From an uncultured Cellvibrio sp. (GTDB lineage Bacteria > Pseudomonadota > Gammaproteobacteria > Pseudomonadales > Cellvibrionaceae): a stretch of 18,755 bases of DNA. The stretch is from positions 1 to 18,755 of the forward strand of contig CAMLRJ010000013.1 of assembly GCA_946482345.1 (NCBI GenBank), read 5' to 3'. This document shows positions 7,476 to 15,070 of this stretch, one piece after another; the first letter of the stretch is position 1, and the number at the start of each line of letters is the position of its first letter. The notes under the pieces are model-generated. The model was not told the DNA's origin, did not search any database, and was given only the letters and a program-made list of their open reading frames with translations. The translations under genes and the position numbers were made by a program.

Positions 7476-8540
7476 ATGAACGCCATAGTCAATCCGCCCG
7501 ACGTGATTCGTCACGACTGGCGCCGCGATGAAATACTCGCTTTATTATCCCTACCCTTCAATGACTTGCTCTTTCAGGCGCAAACAGTTCATCGACGTTA
7601 TTTCAACCCCAATGAAGTACAGGTCAGCACGCTCTGCTCCATCAAAACCGGTGCTTGCCCTGAAGATTGCGCCTATTGTCCCCAATCTGCCCGTTACGAC
7701 ACCGGCCTCGAGCGCGAGAAACTGATGGCGATTGAAAAAGTCATCGAAGAAGCCAAAGCTGCCAAGGCCACAGGCGCAACCCGTTTTTGTATGGGCGCTG
7801 CCTGGCGCTCACCGAAAGCCAAAGATATGCCTTATGTGATCAGCATGGTGCAGGGCGTGAAATCTTTGGGCATGGAAACCTGTATGACCCTGGGTATGCT
7901 GGATGAACAGCAAGCGAAAGATTTGGCGAATGCCGGGTTGGATTATTACAACCACAATCTCGATACCTCGCCTGAATACTACGGTGAAATTATTACCACG
8001 CGCACATATCAGGATCGTCTCGATACTTTGGCAAATGTGCGTAACGCGGGGATGAAAGTTTGTTGTGGCGGTATTGTCGGAATGGGTGAGGAAAAAACTG
8101 ACCGCGCTGGTTTGTTGCAACAATTAGCGAATATGCCTGAGCATCCCGAATCAGTACCCATCAATATGTTGGTGAAAGTGGAAGGCACACCGTTGGAAAA
8201 CGAAGCGGACCTTGATCCTTTCGATTTTATTCGCACTATTGCCGTTGCCAGAATTTTAATGCCGGCTTCGCATGTGCGTTTGTCGGCAGGTCGTGAAAAA
8301 ATGAATGATCAAACACAAGCGTTGGCATTTTTCGCGGGCGCCAATTCGATTTTTTACGGCGAAAAATTATTGACCACTGCCAATCCTGAAACCAGCAAAG
8401 ACATGCAATTATTTAAGCGTTTGGGCATTAATCCTGAAGCTTACGAAGTACACGAAACTGAAGCCGAGCAAGAAGAAATGCTTGTGCATCAATTGCACGA
8501 AGTGCAAATGGATTCGTTGTTTTATAACGCTGCAAAATGA
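7476..8540 (+). CDS. bioB: biotin synthase
   Basis: A radical SAM enzyme inserting sulfur into dethiobiotin, the last step of biotin synthesis. The CxxxCxxC ligands of the 4Fe-4S cluster are Cys61, Cys65 and Cys68 ([13 protein letters not shown]). Family blocks [48 protein letters not shown] and [13 protein letters not shown] are present; these include the cysteines and arginine that hold the 2Fe-2S cluster. Length 354 (E. coli 346). ATG 7476 is chosen because GGAG lies 9 nt upstream; a TTG at 7458 sits before that site. First gene of the bio operon, under BirA control. A palindromic repeat starts 9 bp after its stop. Confidence 0.97.
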   Translation: MNAIVNPPDVIRHDWRRDEILALLSLPFNDLLFQAQTVHRRYFNPNEVQVSTLCSIKTGACPEDCAYCPQSARYDTGLEREKLMAIEKVIEEAKAAKATGATRFCMGAAWRSPKAKDMPYVISMVQGVKSLGMETCMTLGMLDEQQAKDLANAGLDYYNHNLDTSPEYYGEIITTRTYQDRLDTLANVRNAGMKVCCGGIVGMGEEKTDRAGLLQQLANMPEHPESVPINMLVKVEGTPLENEADLDPFDFIRTIAVARILMPASHVRLSAGREKMNDQTQALAFFAGANSIFYGEKLLTTANPETSKDMQLFKRLGINPEAYEVHETEAEQEEMLVHQLHEVQMDSLFYNAAK

Positions 8541-8548
8541 ATTTATTT

Positions 8549-8708
8549 TCACCCCCTCCTAACCTCCCCCTTGGCAAGGGGGAGGGACTGATTTCACTAA
8601 ACTGTTTGGATGTTTTGCTGCTCGATCTTTTGAAAAAAGATGTGCGATCAATATTATTGCGATTATCTGCTCCTCCCCCTTGCCAAGGGGGAGGTTGGGA
8701 GGGGGTGA
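8549..8708. repeat. 160-bp MITE-like inverted-repeat element between bioB and bioF
   Basis: Arms 8549-8585 and 8672-8708 are 37 bp each and inverted complements with a single mismatch. Each arm is itself a hairpin: CCTCCCCCTT-GGC-AAGGGGGAGG at 8563-8585 and the same stem with loop GCC at 8672-8694. The 86-bp centre has a smaller stem, ATCTTTT/AAAAGAT. The CTCCCCCTT/AAGGGGGAG core resembles palindromic repeats dispersed in many bacterial genomes that are often mis-annotated as proline/glycine-rich peptides. No transposase is encoded. The element ends 7 bp before the bioF start. Confidence 0.85.
8701..8708 (+). promoter_or_regulatory. bioF Shine-Dalgarno sequence lying in the repeat arm
   Basis: GGGGGTGA ends 7 nt before ATG 8716 and pairs with the 16S rRNA tail through GGTGA. 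It is the outermost part of the right arm of the 8549-8708 element. In the long-range fold it pairs with TCACCCCC at 8549-8556, so mRNA folding could hide it. Confidence 0.65.
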
Positions 8709-8715
8709 GTTTCGC

Positions 8716-9930
8716 ATGAACCCCTTCAATCATTTCCTCCAATCACGACTCAATGATCGCCGTGAAAAACAACTCTATCGACAAAGATCCATTCTGGAAT
8801 CGCCACAATCGGTTCATCTGCAAGTCAACGGAAAAAAATGTATTTCATTTTGCAGCAATGATTATTTGGGATTGGCGAATCATCCCAAGGTAATTGAATC
8901 ATTTCAGTCAGCGGCAAAACGCTGGGGTGTTGGCAGCGGCGCTTCGCATTTGGTGTGCGGGCATTCGGCTGAACATCACGCATTGGAAGAAGAATTGGCC
9001 GCATTCACCGGTCGTGAAAGTGCAATTTTATTTTCCACCGGGTACATGGCGAATTTGGGTTGTATTACCGCATTGATGCAGGAAGGTGATGCGGTTTTTG
9101 AAGATAAGTTCAATCACGCCAGTTTGTTGGATGCGGGTTTGGCGAGCGGCGCGAAATTCCAGCGCTTTTTGCATAATGATTTGGAAAATTTGCAATTACG
9201 ACTAAATAAGTCTGAAGCAGAAAAAAAATTAATTGTCGTGGACGGTGTGTTTAGTATGGATGGCGACTTTGCGCCGCTTGATCAATTATCCAATTTGGCG
9301 GCTCAGCATGATGCCTGGTTGATGGTTGATGATGCTCACGGGGTGGGCTGCCTGGGAAAAAATGGTGGTGGGACGACAGAATTATTTGCTCTTTCACAAA
9401 ATCAATTGCCTGTGTTGATGGGCACTTTAGGAAAAGCGTTTGGTACTTTTGGTGCATTTGTTGCGGGCAGCAGATTGCTGACGGAAAATTTAATTCAATT
9501 TGCACGATCTTATATTTACACCACTGCGCTACCGCCTGCAGTTGCAGCCGCAACACGAACCAGTTTGCGATTGAGTCAGGAGGAATCCTGGCGGCGTGAA
9601 CATTTGCAAACACTTATTCAGGCATTTCGAAACGGCGCTGCACAATTGGGTTTGCAATTAATGCCATCTGCTTCACCGATTCAGCCGATTATTATTGGTG
9701 ATGAAGAAAAAGCTTTGAGCATTTCAAAGAAGCTTTTCGAACGAGGCTTTTGGGTGGTTGCTATTCGTCCGCCAACTGTGCCTGCGGGAACTTCGCGATT
9801 AAGGATTACTCTGTCTGCGGAACACAATCTTCAACAAGTTGAAGAATTGTTATCTGCTTTGCGGGACCTAGTAGCGGCAGGTTCCTGTGTCTGCCCTGAA
9901 CTGCCACAGGGGGCAGCCCCTACAAATTAG
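8716..9930 (+). CDS. bioF: 8-amino-7-oxononanoate synthase
   Basis: A PLP enzyme condensing pimeloyl-ACP with alanine. 404 residues against 384 in E. coli. Visible are [43 protein letters not shown] (205-211) with the PLP-binding Asp, and the Schiff-base Lys240 in [30 protein letters not shown] is the conserved C-terminal block. The normal protein should end near LLSALRDL (about 385). The last 19 residues, [19 protein letters not shown], are encoded by a palindromic repeat (9871-9923) and are probably not functional. ATG 8716 is used because of GGGGGTGA upstream; a start at 8680 would translate the other repeat. Confidence 0.95.
   Translation: MNPFNHFLQSRLNDRREKQLYRQRSILESPQSVHLQVNGKKCISFCSNDYLGLANHPKVIESFQSAAKRWGVGSGASHLVCGHSAEHHALEEELAAFTGRESAILFSTGYMANLGCITALMQEGDAVFEDKFNHASLLDAGLASGAKFQRFLHNDLENLQLRLNKSEAEKKLIVVDGVFSMDGDFAPLDQLSNLAAQHDAWLMVDDAHGVGCLGKNGGGTTELFALSQNQLPVLMGTLGKAFGTFGAFVAGSRLLTENLIQFARSYIYTTALPPAVAAATRTSLRLSQEESWRREHLQTLIQAFRNGAAQLGLQLMPSASPIQPIIIGDEEKALSISKKLFERGFWVVAIRPPTVPAGTSRLRITLSAEHNLQQVEELLSALRDLVAAGSCVCPELPQGAAPTN
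9871..9923. repeat. palindromic repeat overlapping the 3' end of bioF
   Basis: A 53-bp imperfect palindrome bounded by GTAG and CTAC. It contains CCTGTG (9884-9889) paired with CACAGG (9905-9910), and CTGCCC (9891-9896) that can alternatively pair with GGGCAG (9911-9916). The type, GTAGGGGC...GCCCCTAC with internal CAGACACAGG-like stems, resembles short extragenic palindromes common in gammaproteobacteria. Here it is inside the reading frame and TAG follows at 9928-9930. Confidence 0.7.
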
Positions 9931-9944
9931 GACGATGTTGATTC

Positions 9945-11501
9945 GTGCAAAAATTTCAAAACAAAATCTCATTGGTGCTGATTCATGGTTGGGGGTGCGA
10001 TCAATCTTGCTGGCAACCCTTGATTGCTGATCTTGAAAAATTTTCCAATATTATTTTGGTCGATCTTCCTGGGTTTGGTAATGCACCGATGATTGGTGAT
10101 TACTCATTGGAAAATATTCTTTCCATTTTGATTGATCAGATTCCGGATAATTCCTGGGTCATGGGTTGGTCTTTGGGCGGAATGCTGGCGATACAATTGG
10201 CGCATCGTTATCCGCAAAAAATATCCGGTGTTATCAGCTTGGCCGCTAACGCAAAATTTGTAGTAGATGATGATTATCCCGATGCTATGCCTTTGCAAAT
10301 CAATCAGGATTTTAACCAATCATTTAAGGACAATCCTGCGGCTACACTAAAACTCTTTTCAGGCTTGTTAGCACAAGGCGCTGAAGATGGACGGGGGTTG
10401 CTGAAGCAGTTTAGAAAAATGCTGCACCCTGAGCGAATCAATTCTAATTGGCATGATGCGCTCTTGTTGTTATCAAAAATTGATAATCGACAAGCAATTG
10501 CTGACATCAAACAACCTTGTCTGCAACTGTTTGCGAGTGATGATTCACTGGTGCCTATATCCGCTGCTTCTTATCTGAAACAATTAAATTCGCATCATCA
10601 AATTGAAGTTATTGCGCGCTCTTCGCATGCGTTGCATTGGTGTCATCCTGAGTTGGTGTCCTGTTTGATTGGGGCATTTATTTCGGAGCGGACGGAAACA
10701 GTTACTGTGTTTTCAGAGCAGCAAAAATTTAAATTACGAGTCGCCAAAAAATTCTCCAAAGCGGCATCTACTTATGATCAGGCTGCAGGTATTCAACGTG
10801 CTTCCGGTAATCGTTTATTAAATGAATTTCTGAGTGGGCTGCAATTGCCGGAATATTCGGTGGTAATGGATTTGGGTTGCGGGACTGGATTCTTTACCGC
10901 AGCATTACAAGAGCGGTTTGATCATTCACTGGTTGTCGGCGTTGATCTTTCTTTTGATATGCTGTCAGCGGCACAAACAAAATCGTCATGTTTGTTCGTT
11001 GGCGGTGATGCAGAAAAATTACCTTTCGCTGATAATTCCATTGATTTGATTTATTCCAACTTCGCTTTGCAGTGGTGCCTTGACTTGCCTCGGCTTTTTG
11101 ATGAGTTAAGACGAGTATTAAAACCGAATGGTGAATTGGTGTTTACCACTTTGGGCAATAAAAGTTTATGTGAATTGCGTGCTGCCTGGAATCTTGTTGA
11201 CGATCAGCAGCATGTTAATGCATTTGTGGATCATAATTTGATGGTTGATTTTCTGGAATCAAGATTTGCACAAGTAAAAATGGATAACCAATTATTGCAT
11301 GCTCAATTTGATGATCTGCATGATGTATTACATAGTTTGAAATCTGTCGGCGCTACATATCACAGGGGTACTACAAAGGGTCTCATGGGCCGAAAAAAAT
11401 TGGTTCAATTAGCTGCAGCTTATGAACAATTTCGCGAGCAAGAGAAATTACCCTTAACTTATGATGTTATTTTTGCACGTGCTATAAAACGGGTTTGTTG
11501 A
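9945..11501 (+). CDS. bioHC: bifunctional BioH-BioC fusion: pimeloyl-ACP methyl ester esterase and malonyl-ACP O-methyltransferase
   Basis: 518 residues holding both enzymes that start and end pimelate synthesis. Residues 1-about 250 are an alpha/beta hydrolase: oxyanion-hole region LIHGWGCD, nucleophile elbow GWSLGG with Ser76, Asp200 in SDDSLVP and His228 in SSHALHW (compare E. coli BioH Ser82/Asp207/His235). Residues about 262-518 are BioC: VAKKFSKAASTYDQAAGIQ, the SAM loop VMDLGCGTGFFT (307-318), GVDLSFDML (332-340), GDAEKLPFADNSIDLIYSNFALQW and the late MGRKKLV. BioC methylates malonyl-ACP so it can be elongated; BioH removes the methyl group afterwards. Start is GTG 9945; a TGA just upstream in frame leaves no earlier option, and AGGA (9929-9932) is 12 nt away, so initiation may be weak. 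Fused BioHC is known in Cellvibrio relatives. Confidence 0.95.
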   Translation: MQKFQNKISLVLIHGWGCDQSCWQPLIADLEKFSNIILVDLPGFGNAPMIGDYSLENILSILIDQIPDNSWVMGWSLGGMLAIQLAHRYPQKISGVISLAANAKFVVDDDYPDAMPLQINQDFNQSFKDNPAATLKLFSGLLAQGAEDGRGLLKQFRKMLHPERINSNWHDALLLLSKIDNRQAIADIKQPCLQLFASDDSLVPISAASYLKQLNSHHQIEVIARSSHALHWCHPELVSCLIGAFISERTETVTVFSEQQKFKLRVAKKFSKAASTYDQAAGIQRASGNRLLNEFLSGLQLPEYSVVMDLGCGTGFFTAALQERFDHSLVVGVDLSFDMLSAAQTKSSCLFVGGDAEKLPFADNSIDLIYSNFALQWCLDLPRLFDELRRVLKPNGELVFTTLGNKSLCELRAAWNLVDDQQHVNAFVDHNLMVDFLESRFAQVKMDNQLLHAQFDDLHDVLHSLKSVGATYHRGTTKGLMGRKKLVQLAAAYEQFREQEKLPLTYDVIFARAIKRVC

Positions 11502-11504
11502 CAT

Positions 11505-12179
11505 ATGAGTAAAAAAACATTTTTTGTTACCGGTACTGATACTGATGTGGGTAAAACACAGATCGCTGCTGGATTGTTGCATCTCGCCAATATGCAGGGG
11601 TTGTCAACAATTGGGTTGAAGCCGGTTGCGGCTGGTTGTGAAAAAACAGAACAGGGTTTGCGAAATCAGGACGCGCTGTTATTGCAGTCTGTAGCTTCGG
11701 TGAAATTATCCTATGAGCAAATTAACCCTGTTGCACTTATTGAACCTGTGTCACCTCATATAGCCGCACAAAAAGAAAAAAGAATCTTGTCAGCGGATCG
11801 TTTGGCCGGGTTTTGTCGTAGCAGTTTTTATATGGCAGATTTCGCTTTGATAGAAGGTGCGGGTGGTTGGCGGGTACCAATTAATCCATCTGAAACTATG
11901 GCTGATATGGTTCGCATATTACGAGTGCCGGTTATTCTGGTGGTGGGGGTGCGATTGGGTTGCATCAATCATGCATTGTTAACATTGGATGCTATTCGTC
12001 ATGACGGTTTGCCGTTAGTTGCTTGGGTTGCCAATTGTGTCGATGTTAATATGCGCGCCCTGGATGAAAACATCCAAACCTTACAGCAACGCATTCCGGT
12101 TCCCTGTTTGGGTGTGGTGCCATTTATGGATCAGCCAACTCCGGTAAAAATTGCACAATATTTATCATTGCCGGGTTAA
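11505..12179 (+). CDS. bioD: dethiobiotin synthetase
   Basis: ATP-dependent carboxylation and ring closure of 7,8-diaminopelargonate to dethiobiotin. 224 residues, normal length. The P-loop is GTDTDVGKT (10-18), the substrate lysine is in LKPVAAG (Lys39), and EGAGGWRVPI (117-126) is the conserved loop forming the dimer active site. VANCVD (171-176) is at the place of the purine-binding motif. It starts 3 bp after the bioHC stop without a clear Shine-Dalgarno, suggesting translational coupling. Last recognisable biotin gene; bioA, which makes its substrate, is not here. Confidence 0.96.
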   Translation: MSKKTFFVTGTDTDVGKTQIAAGLLHLANMQGLSTIGLKPVAAGCEKTEQGLRNQDALLLQSVASVKLSYEQINPVALIEPVSPHIAAQKEKRILSADRLAGFCRSSFYMADFALIEGAGGWRVPINPSETMADMVRILRVPVILVVGVRLGCINHALLTLDAIRHDGLPLVAWVANCVDVNMRALDENIQTLQQRIPVPCLGVVPFMDQPTPVKIAQYLSLPG

Positions 12180-12210
12180 TCATCCAGCGAAATTATTGAT
12201 TAGCATTTTT

Positions 12211-12885
12211 ATGAAATTATTGATTCTTGTTTTTTGTATCGGCTTAACAGCTTGCTCCAGTTTGCCGGATACAAAGAAAATCCCTCAAAAAAATCTGACG
12301 CATGAAATCCATTTTATTTATGAAGGATGGCATACCAGCATTATTATTCCTGCTGCGTCGGTGGAAAAACACAGTCGTTATTTCAAGGGTATCGCCAAAC
12401 AAAAAAGATACATTCGTTTTGGTTATGGCGACGGTGATTTTTTTACCGGGAAAAGCAAAAGTTTTTTTTCTGGCGCCAAAGCGTTGGTGGCATCCAGTTA
12501 TTCGGCGGTACAGATACTGGATTATTATGGTGAACCCTTCTCTTTTATCCCGCAGGAGACCCGTGTTCCCTTGATGATTAGCGAAAAACGTATGAAGAAA
12601 TTGATTCGCCACCTCGATAAATCCATTGCATTGGATGCAGAAAAACAACCGGTTGAATTGACGGCATACGAAGAAAATACAGGATACTTTTTTAAGGCTG
12701 GTCAGCATTACAGTGTGTTCAGTAATTGCAATACCTGGAGTAGTCAGGCTTTGCAGGCAGCCGGGATTCCTATCAAAAGTCGGTTGAAACTGACGGCTCA
12801 AAGTGTGTTTGAGCAAGCCAAAATTATTTCCGAATATCAGCAAAAGAATCTGATAGTGACTTCAAAGTTGGAATCTCCGTTATAG
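12211..12885 (+). CDS. DUF2459-family lipoprotein
   Basis: 224 residues. A short signal peptide ends in the lipobox GLTAC (modified Cys15), with Ser at +2, so a periplasm-facing outer-membrane lipoprotein is predicted. The body shows what I recall of DUF2459: HFIYEGWHTSIIIPA (34-48), IRFGYGDGDFF (68-78) and the late SNCNTWSSQALQAAGIP (171-187). The conserved His, Asp and Cys suggest a catalytic or thiol role, but the family's function is unknown to me. ATG 12211 is chosen for the signal peptide; an in-frame ATG at 12151 lies inside bioD. It follows bioD by 31 bp on the same strand and may be cotranscribed, though a biotin role is not implied. No clear terminator follows. Confidence 0.8.
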   Translation: MKLLILVFCIGLTACSSLPDTKKIPQKNLTHEIHFIYEGWHTSIIIPAASVEKHSRYFKGIAKQKRYIRFGYGDGDFFTGKSKSFFSGAKALVASSYSAVQILDYYGEPFSFIPQETRVPLMISEKRMKKLIRHLDKSIALDAEKQPVELTAYEENTGYFFKAGQHYSVFSNCNTWSSQALQAAGIPIKSRLKLTAQSVFEQAKIISEYQQKNLIVTSKLESPL

Positions 12886-12993
12886 CTAATTATTTTTTAG
12901 TGCTAAATAGTCTTAAGGTAATTCAAAAGCTGGCTGTTTTTCGTGCGCTGGCTGCTTAGAATTGTAGTGTGTAAAACTATTGAGGATTGGGTT

Positions 12994-13233
12994 ATGGACG
13001 TAGGTTCGGTTATTAACCAAGGTCTGATTGGTATGCAAAAAAGCCAGTCATCCATGTTTCAATCAGCACAGCAAATTGCTGGAATGGCTAAAGAGGGAGC
13101 CAGTGCTTCCCCGCAAGATCTGGCGGAAAATCTGGTGAATCTGAAAGTTCAGCAAAATATGTTTGATAGTTCAGCCAAAGTGGTGAAAACCGCCAGCGAT
13201 ACTATAGGTACTTTGTTGGATATCAAAGCTTGA
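12994..13233 (+). CDS. small flagellar rod/hook C-terminus-like protein
   Basis: 79 residues, with GAGGA 7 nt before ATG 12994. The N-terminus MDVGSVINQGLIGMQKSQSSMFQSAQQIA recalls the amphipathic N-terminus of flagellar rod/hook proteins, and LVNLKVQQNMFDSSAKVVKTASDTIGTLLDIKA closely resembles the C-terminal helix by which FlgE/FlgF/FlgG-type proteins pack in the axial structure. The large surface domain between them is missing. It could be a minimal axial-protein relative or something built on the same helical hairpin. It precedes the SprA-related gene by 23 bp and probably shares its transcript. No flagellar genes are nearby. Confidence 0.75.
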   Translation: MDVGSVINQGLIGMQKSQSSMFQSAQQIAGMAKEGASASPQDLAENLVNLKVQQNMFDSSAKVVKTASDTIGTLLDIKA

Positions 13234-13256
13234 TCATTGATTCTTGAGGAGAGCTT

Positions 13257-14144
13257 ATGATCAGTAATATCGCCTCAACATATGTCATATCTGCCCCTGC
13301 GACTTACCAGCCTGCAGGACGTCAGGTTGTGGGGCAGGAATCAGTTGAGCTCAAATCGTCAAGCTTTCGTCCAACAGAACAACTGGCTGAATCATCTCGT
13401 CAACAAACTCGCCGTGCTCCCGAGGATAATCCTTCGCAGGATGCCGAGCAAAATCGGGTGGCCACAAAAGCACCTGTTGATGAGGGGCAGCAGCGTAAAC
13501 AAAAGGCACAACAACAAGAACAGCAAGAAGCCGAGCAAAAAGTGATTGAGCAGTTATCTGCACGCGACCGTGAAGTGCGTGCGCATGAACAAGCGCATGC
13601 AGCAGTAGCCGGGCAGTATGCGGGTAGCCCAACTTACACTTATCAGCGTGGCCCTGATGGTGTGAGTTATGCGGTTGGTGGTGAAGTGCAAATTGATACC
13701 AGCCCTATCCCTAATGATCCCGAAGCGACGCTGCGTAAAGCTGAGCAAATTGCACGGGCTGCCAGTGCGCCTGCGGAACCCTCGGGGCAAGATCGTGCGG
13801 TCGCTGCGCAAGCCGCTAAAATGGCGCAGCAAGCTCGTGTGGAGATCAGCCAAAAGATTCGCGAAGAGCAGGTATTAACTTCTAAAGATGATGGCGATGA
13901 AAAAGTGGATAACGCTGATGCGCGGACTCAGCAGTCGGACGAGCTTGTTAGTCGCGAACAACAAGAACAGGCTGAGGAAAAGTCCCGGCAAGAACAGGAG
14001 TTACAATCCCAGCGTCAAGCCGAGCGCACAAGGTTATTGACTGAGATGCAGCAAAAAAATCTTAAGACCAATCTTCGTCTGTTAGAAATTAATAGTTTCG
14101 AAATGGCGTCGGGTGTGGGGCGATTTCTGGATAAATCTGTTTAA
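13257..14144 (+). CDS. SprA-related putative metalloprotease
   Basis: 295 residues. The central region holds an HExxH zinc-protease motif, VRAHEQAHAAVAGQYAG (His110, Glu111, His114), then PTYTYQRGPDGVSYAVGGEVQIDTSP, DPEATLRKAEQIARAASAPAEPSGQDRAVAAQA, which is the conserved block of the SprA-related family (annotated as putative metalloproteases). Both flanks are low complexity and rich in Gln, Glu and Arg (about 45-97 and 212-265), probably disordered or coiled coil. GAGGAG stands just upstream of ATG 13257. No signal peptide or membrane segment is evident. Biological role unknown; the link to a small flagellar-like protein hints at cell-surface structures but is unproven. Confidence 0.85.
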   Translation: MISNIASTYVISAPATYQPAGRQVVGQESVELKSSSFRPTEQLAESSRQQTRRAPEDNPSQDAEQNRVATKAPVDEGQQRKQKAQQQEQQEAEQKVIEQLSARDREVRAHEQAHAAVAGQYAGSPTYTYQRGPDGVSYAVGGEVQIDTSPIPNDPEATLRKAEQIARAASAPAEPSGQDRAVAAQAAKMAQQARVEISQKIREEQVLTSKDDGDEKVDNADARTQQSDELVSREQQEQAEEKSRQEQELQSQRQAERTRLLTEMQQKNLKTNLRLLEINSFEMASGVGRFLDKSV

Positions 14145-14157
14145 ACCGTCTTTTCCC

Positions 14158-14186
14158 TTGACCCTCAGGGGGGCGCTCCCTATAAT
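14158..14186 (+). promoter_or_regulatory. strong promoter of the tRNA-fMet/rimP-nusA-infB operon
   Basis: TTGACC (14158-14163), exactly 17 bp, then consensus TATAAT (14181-14186). The next bases, GCGCCTCCTC, form a GC-rich discriminator of the kind that makes stable-RNA promoters sensitive to ppGpp. The leader before the tRNA can form an 8-bp hairpin (14197-14215, GCTAATCC/GGGTTAGC with one G-U pair), possibly used in 5' processing. Confidence 0.9.
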
Positions 14187-14226
14187 GCGCCTCCTCGCTA
14201 ATCCGCTGGGTTAGCTGAGTTGTCGT

Positions 14227-14303
<77 letters not shown>

Positions 14304-14340
14304 AGATTCCAAGTTGTTGTTTCAGGCAGCAATTGAGTTG

Positions 14341-14362
14341 AAAGCCCCTTTTGGGGCTTTTT
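14341..14362 (+). terminator. terminator/attenuator after tRNA-fMet
   Basis: AAAGCCCC (14341-14348), loop TTTT, GGGGCTTT (14353-14360), followed by two more Ts. An 8-bp perfect stem with an overlapping T-run, 37 nt after the tRNA. It probably sets the tRNA 3' end region and reduces read-through into rimP. Confidence 0.75.
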
Positions 14363-14420
14363 CGTTTGACGTTAAACCTGTTCCGGGTTTGGCCTATTAC
14401 CTTAAGTATTGAGTTTCTGG

Positions 14421-14449
14421 AATGGGCCTTGTGCCCATTTTTGTTTTTT
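14421..14449 (+). terminator. second terminator-like hairpin before rimP
   Basis: AATGGGC (14421-14427), loop CTTGT, GCCCATT (14433-14439), then TTTGTTTTTT. A 7-bp stem with a strong U-tract, 27 nt before the rimP start. Acting with the previous hairpin it would make rimP expression depend on antitermination or read-through. Confidence 0.65.
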
Positions 14450-14476
14450 GATTGGTTATTTTCAAGAGGTTGCCCG

Positions 14477-14965
14477 ATGGCATCTAAACAGGATCAACTG
14501 CAGGCGCTTTTGGCTCCGGTAATTGAGTCCATGGGCTGCGAACTCTGGGGATTGGAGTATTTGACCCAGGGGCGATTTTCAACACTGCGCATTTACATTG
14601 ATGCAGCTGAGGGAGTTTCACTCGATCAATGCGAAAAAGTGAGTCGTCAAATCAGCAGTGTTATGGATGTTGAAGATCCAATCGAGGGCGAATACACGCT
14701 GGAAGTGTCGTCTCCAGGTTTGGATCGTGAATTATTTTCTCTTGCCCAGTATCAGCGTTATTTGGGTGAGACTATTGCGGGGCGATTGCGAACGCCGATC
14801 GAAGGCCGGCGGCGCTTCAAAGCCGAAATTCGTGCAGTGGATAATGAAACGCTGGTGTTGTTACTGGATAACAAAGAGATAAGGATTCCATTCAGTGCAA
14901 TTGATAAAGCCAACCTGGTTCCTCGCTACGACGATATTTTGCGTGGAATCGAACAAGCTAAGTAA
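14477..14965 (+). CDS. rimP: ribosome maturation factor RimP
   Basis: 162 residues, normal for the family. RimP binds the 30S precursor and helps early assembly around S12 and S19. Recognised by the N-terminal LLAPVIESMGCELWGLEY, RFSTLRIYIDAAEGVSLDQCEKVSRQIS, and the strongly conserved YTLEVSSPGLDRELFSLAQYQRYLGE; the C-terminal Sm-like barrel includes FKAEIRAVDNETLVL and the IDKANLVPRYDD end. ATG 14477 is chosen because AGAGG lies 7 nt upstream and the longer frame (from 14351) would translate the terminators. Lies between tRNA-fMet and nusA as in E. coli. Confidence 0.95.
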   Translation: MASKQDQLQALLAPVIESMGCELWGLEYLTQGRFSTLRIYIDAAEGVSLDQCEKVSRQISSVMDVEDPIEGEYTLEVSSPGLDRELFSLAQYQRYLGETIAGRLRTPIEGRRRFKAEIRAVDNETLVLLLDNKEIRIPFSAIDKANLVPRYDDILRGIEQAK

Positions 14966-14979
14966 ATAATTTCAGGGTG

Positions 14980-15049
14980 ACTTTTATTTAATTATTTAAT
15001 AAAAGTTCTGACATGGTGCGAACGTAAAATTTTTAATTATTTGCGTTCG
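14980..15049 (+). other. two AT-rich hairpins in the nusA leader
   Basis: Hairpin 1 pairs ACTTTTATT (14980-14988) with AATAAAAGT (14998-15006). Hairpin 2 pairs CGAACGTAAA (15019-15028) with TTTGCGTTCG (15040-15049), 10 bp with one G-U pair. Both lie in the 105-bp gap between rimP and nusA and could be RNA processing or stability elements; neither has a terminator U-tract. Confidence 0.5.
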
Positions 15050-15070
15050 GGAATTAACAGAGGCAAACAC

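Noticed and set aside
8537..8719. 60-codon + strand ORF rich in Pro and Gly starting inside the bioB stop.
   Set aside because: It is a translation of the 8549-8708 repeat; such [15 protein letters not shown] peptides are known artefacts of this palindrome.
8428..8742. 104-codon - strand ORF across the bioB end, the repeat and the bioF start.
   Set aside because: Antisense reading of the same repeat plus conserved bio genes; no ribosome binding site or family match.
12244..12843. 199-codon - strand ORF.
   Set aside because: Shadow of the DUF2459 gene, whose + strand frame has a signal peptide, lipobox and family motifs.
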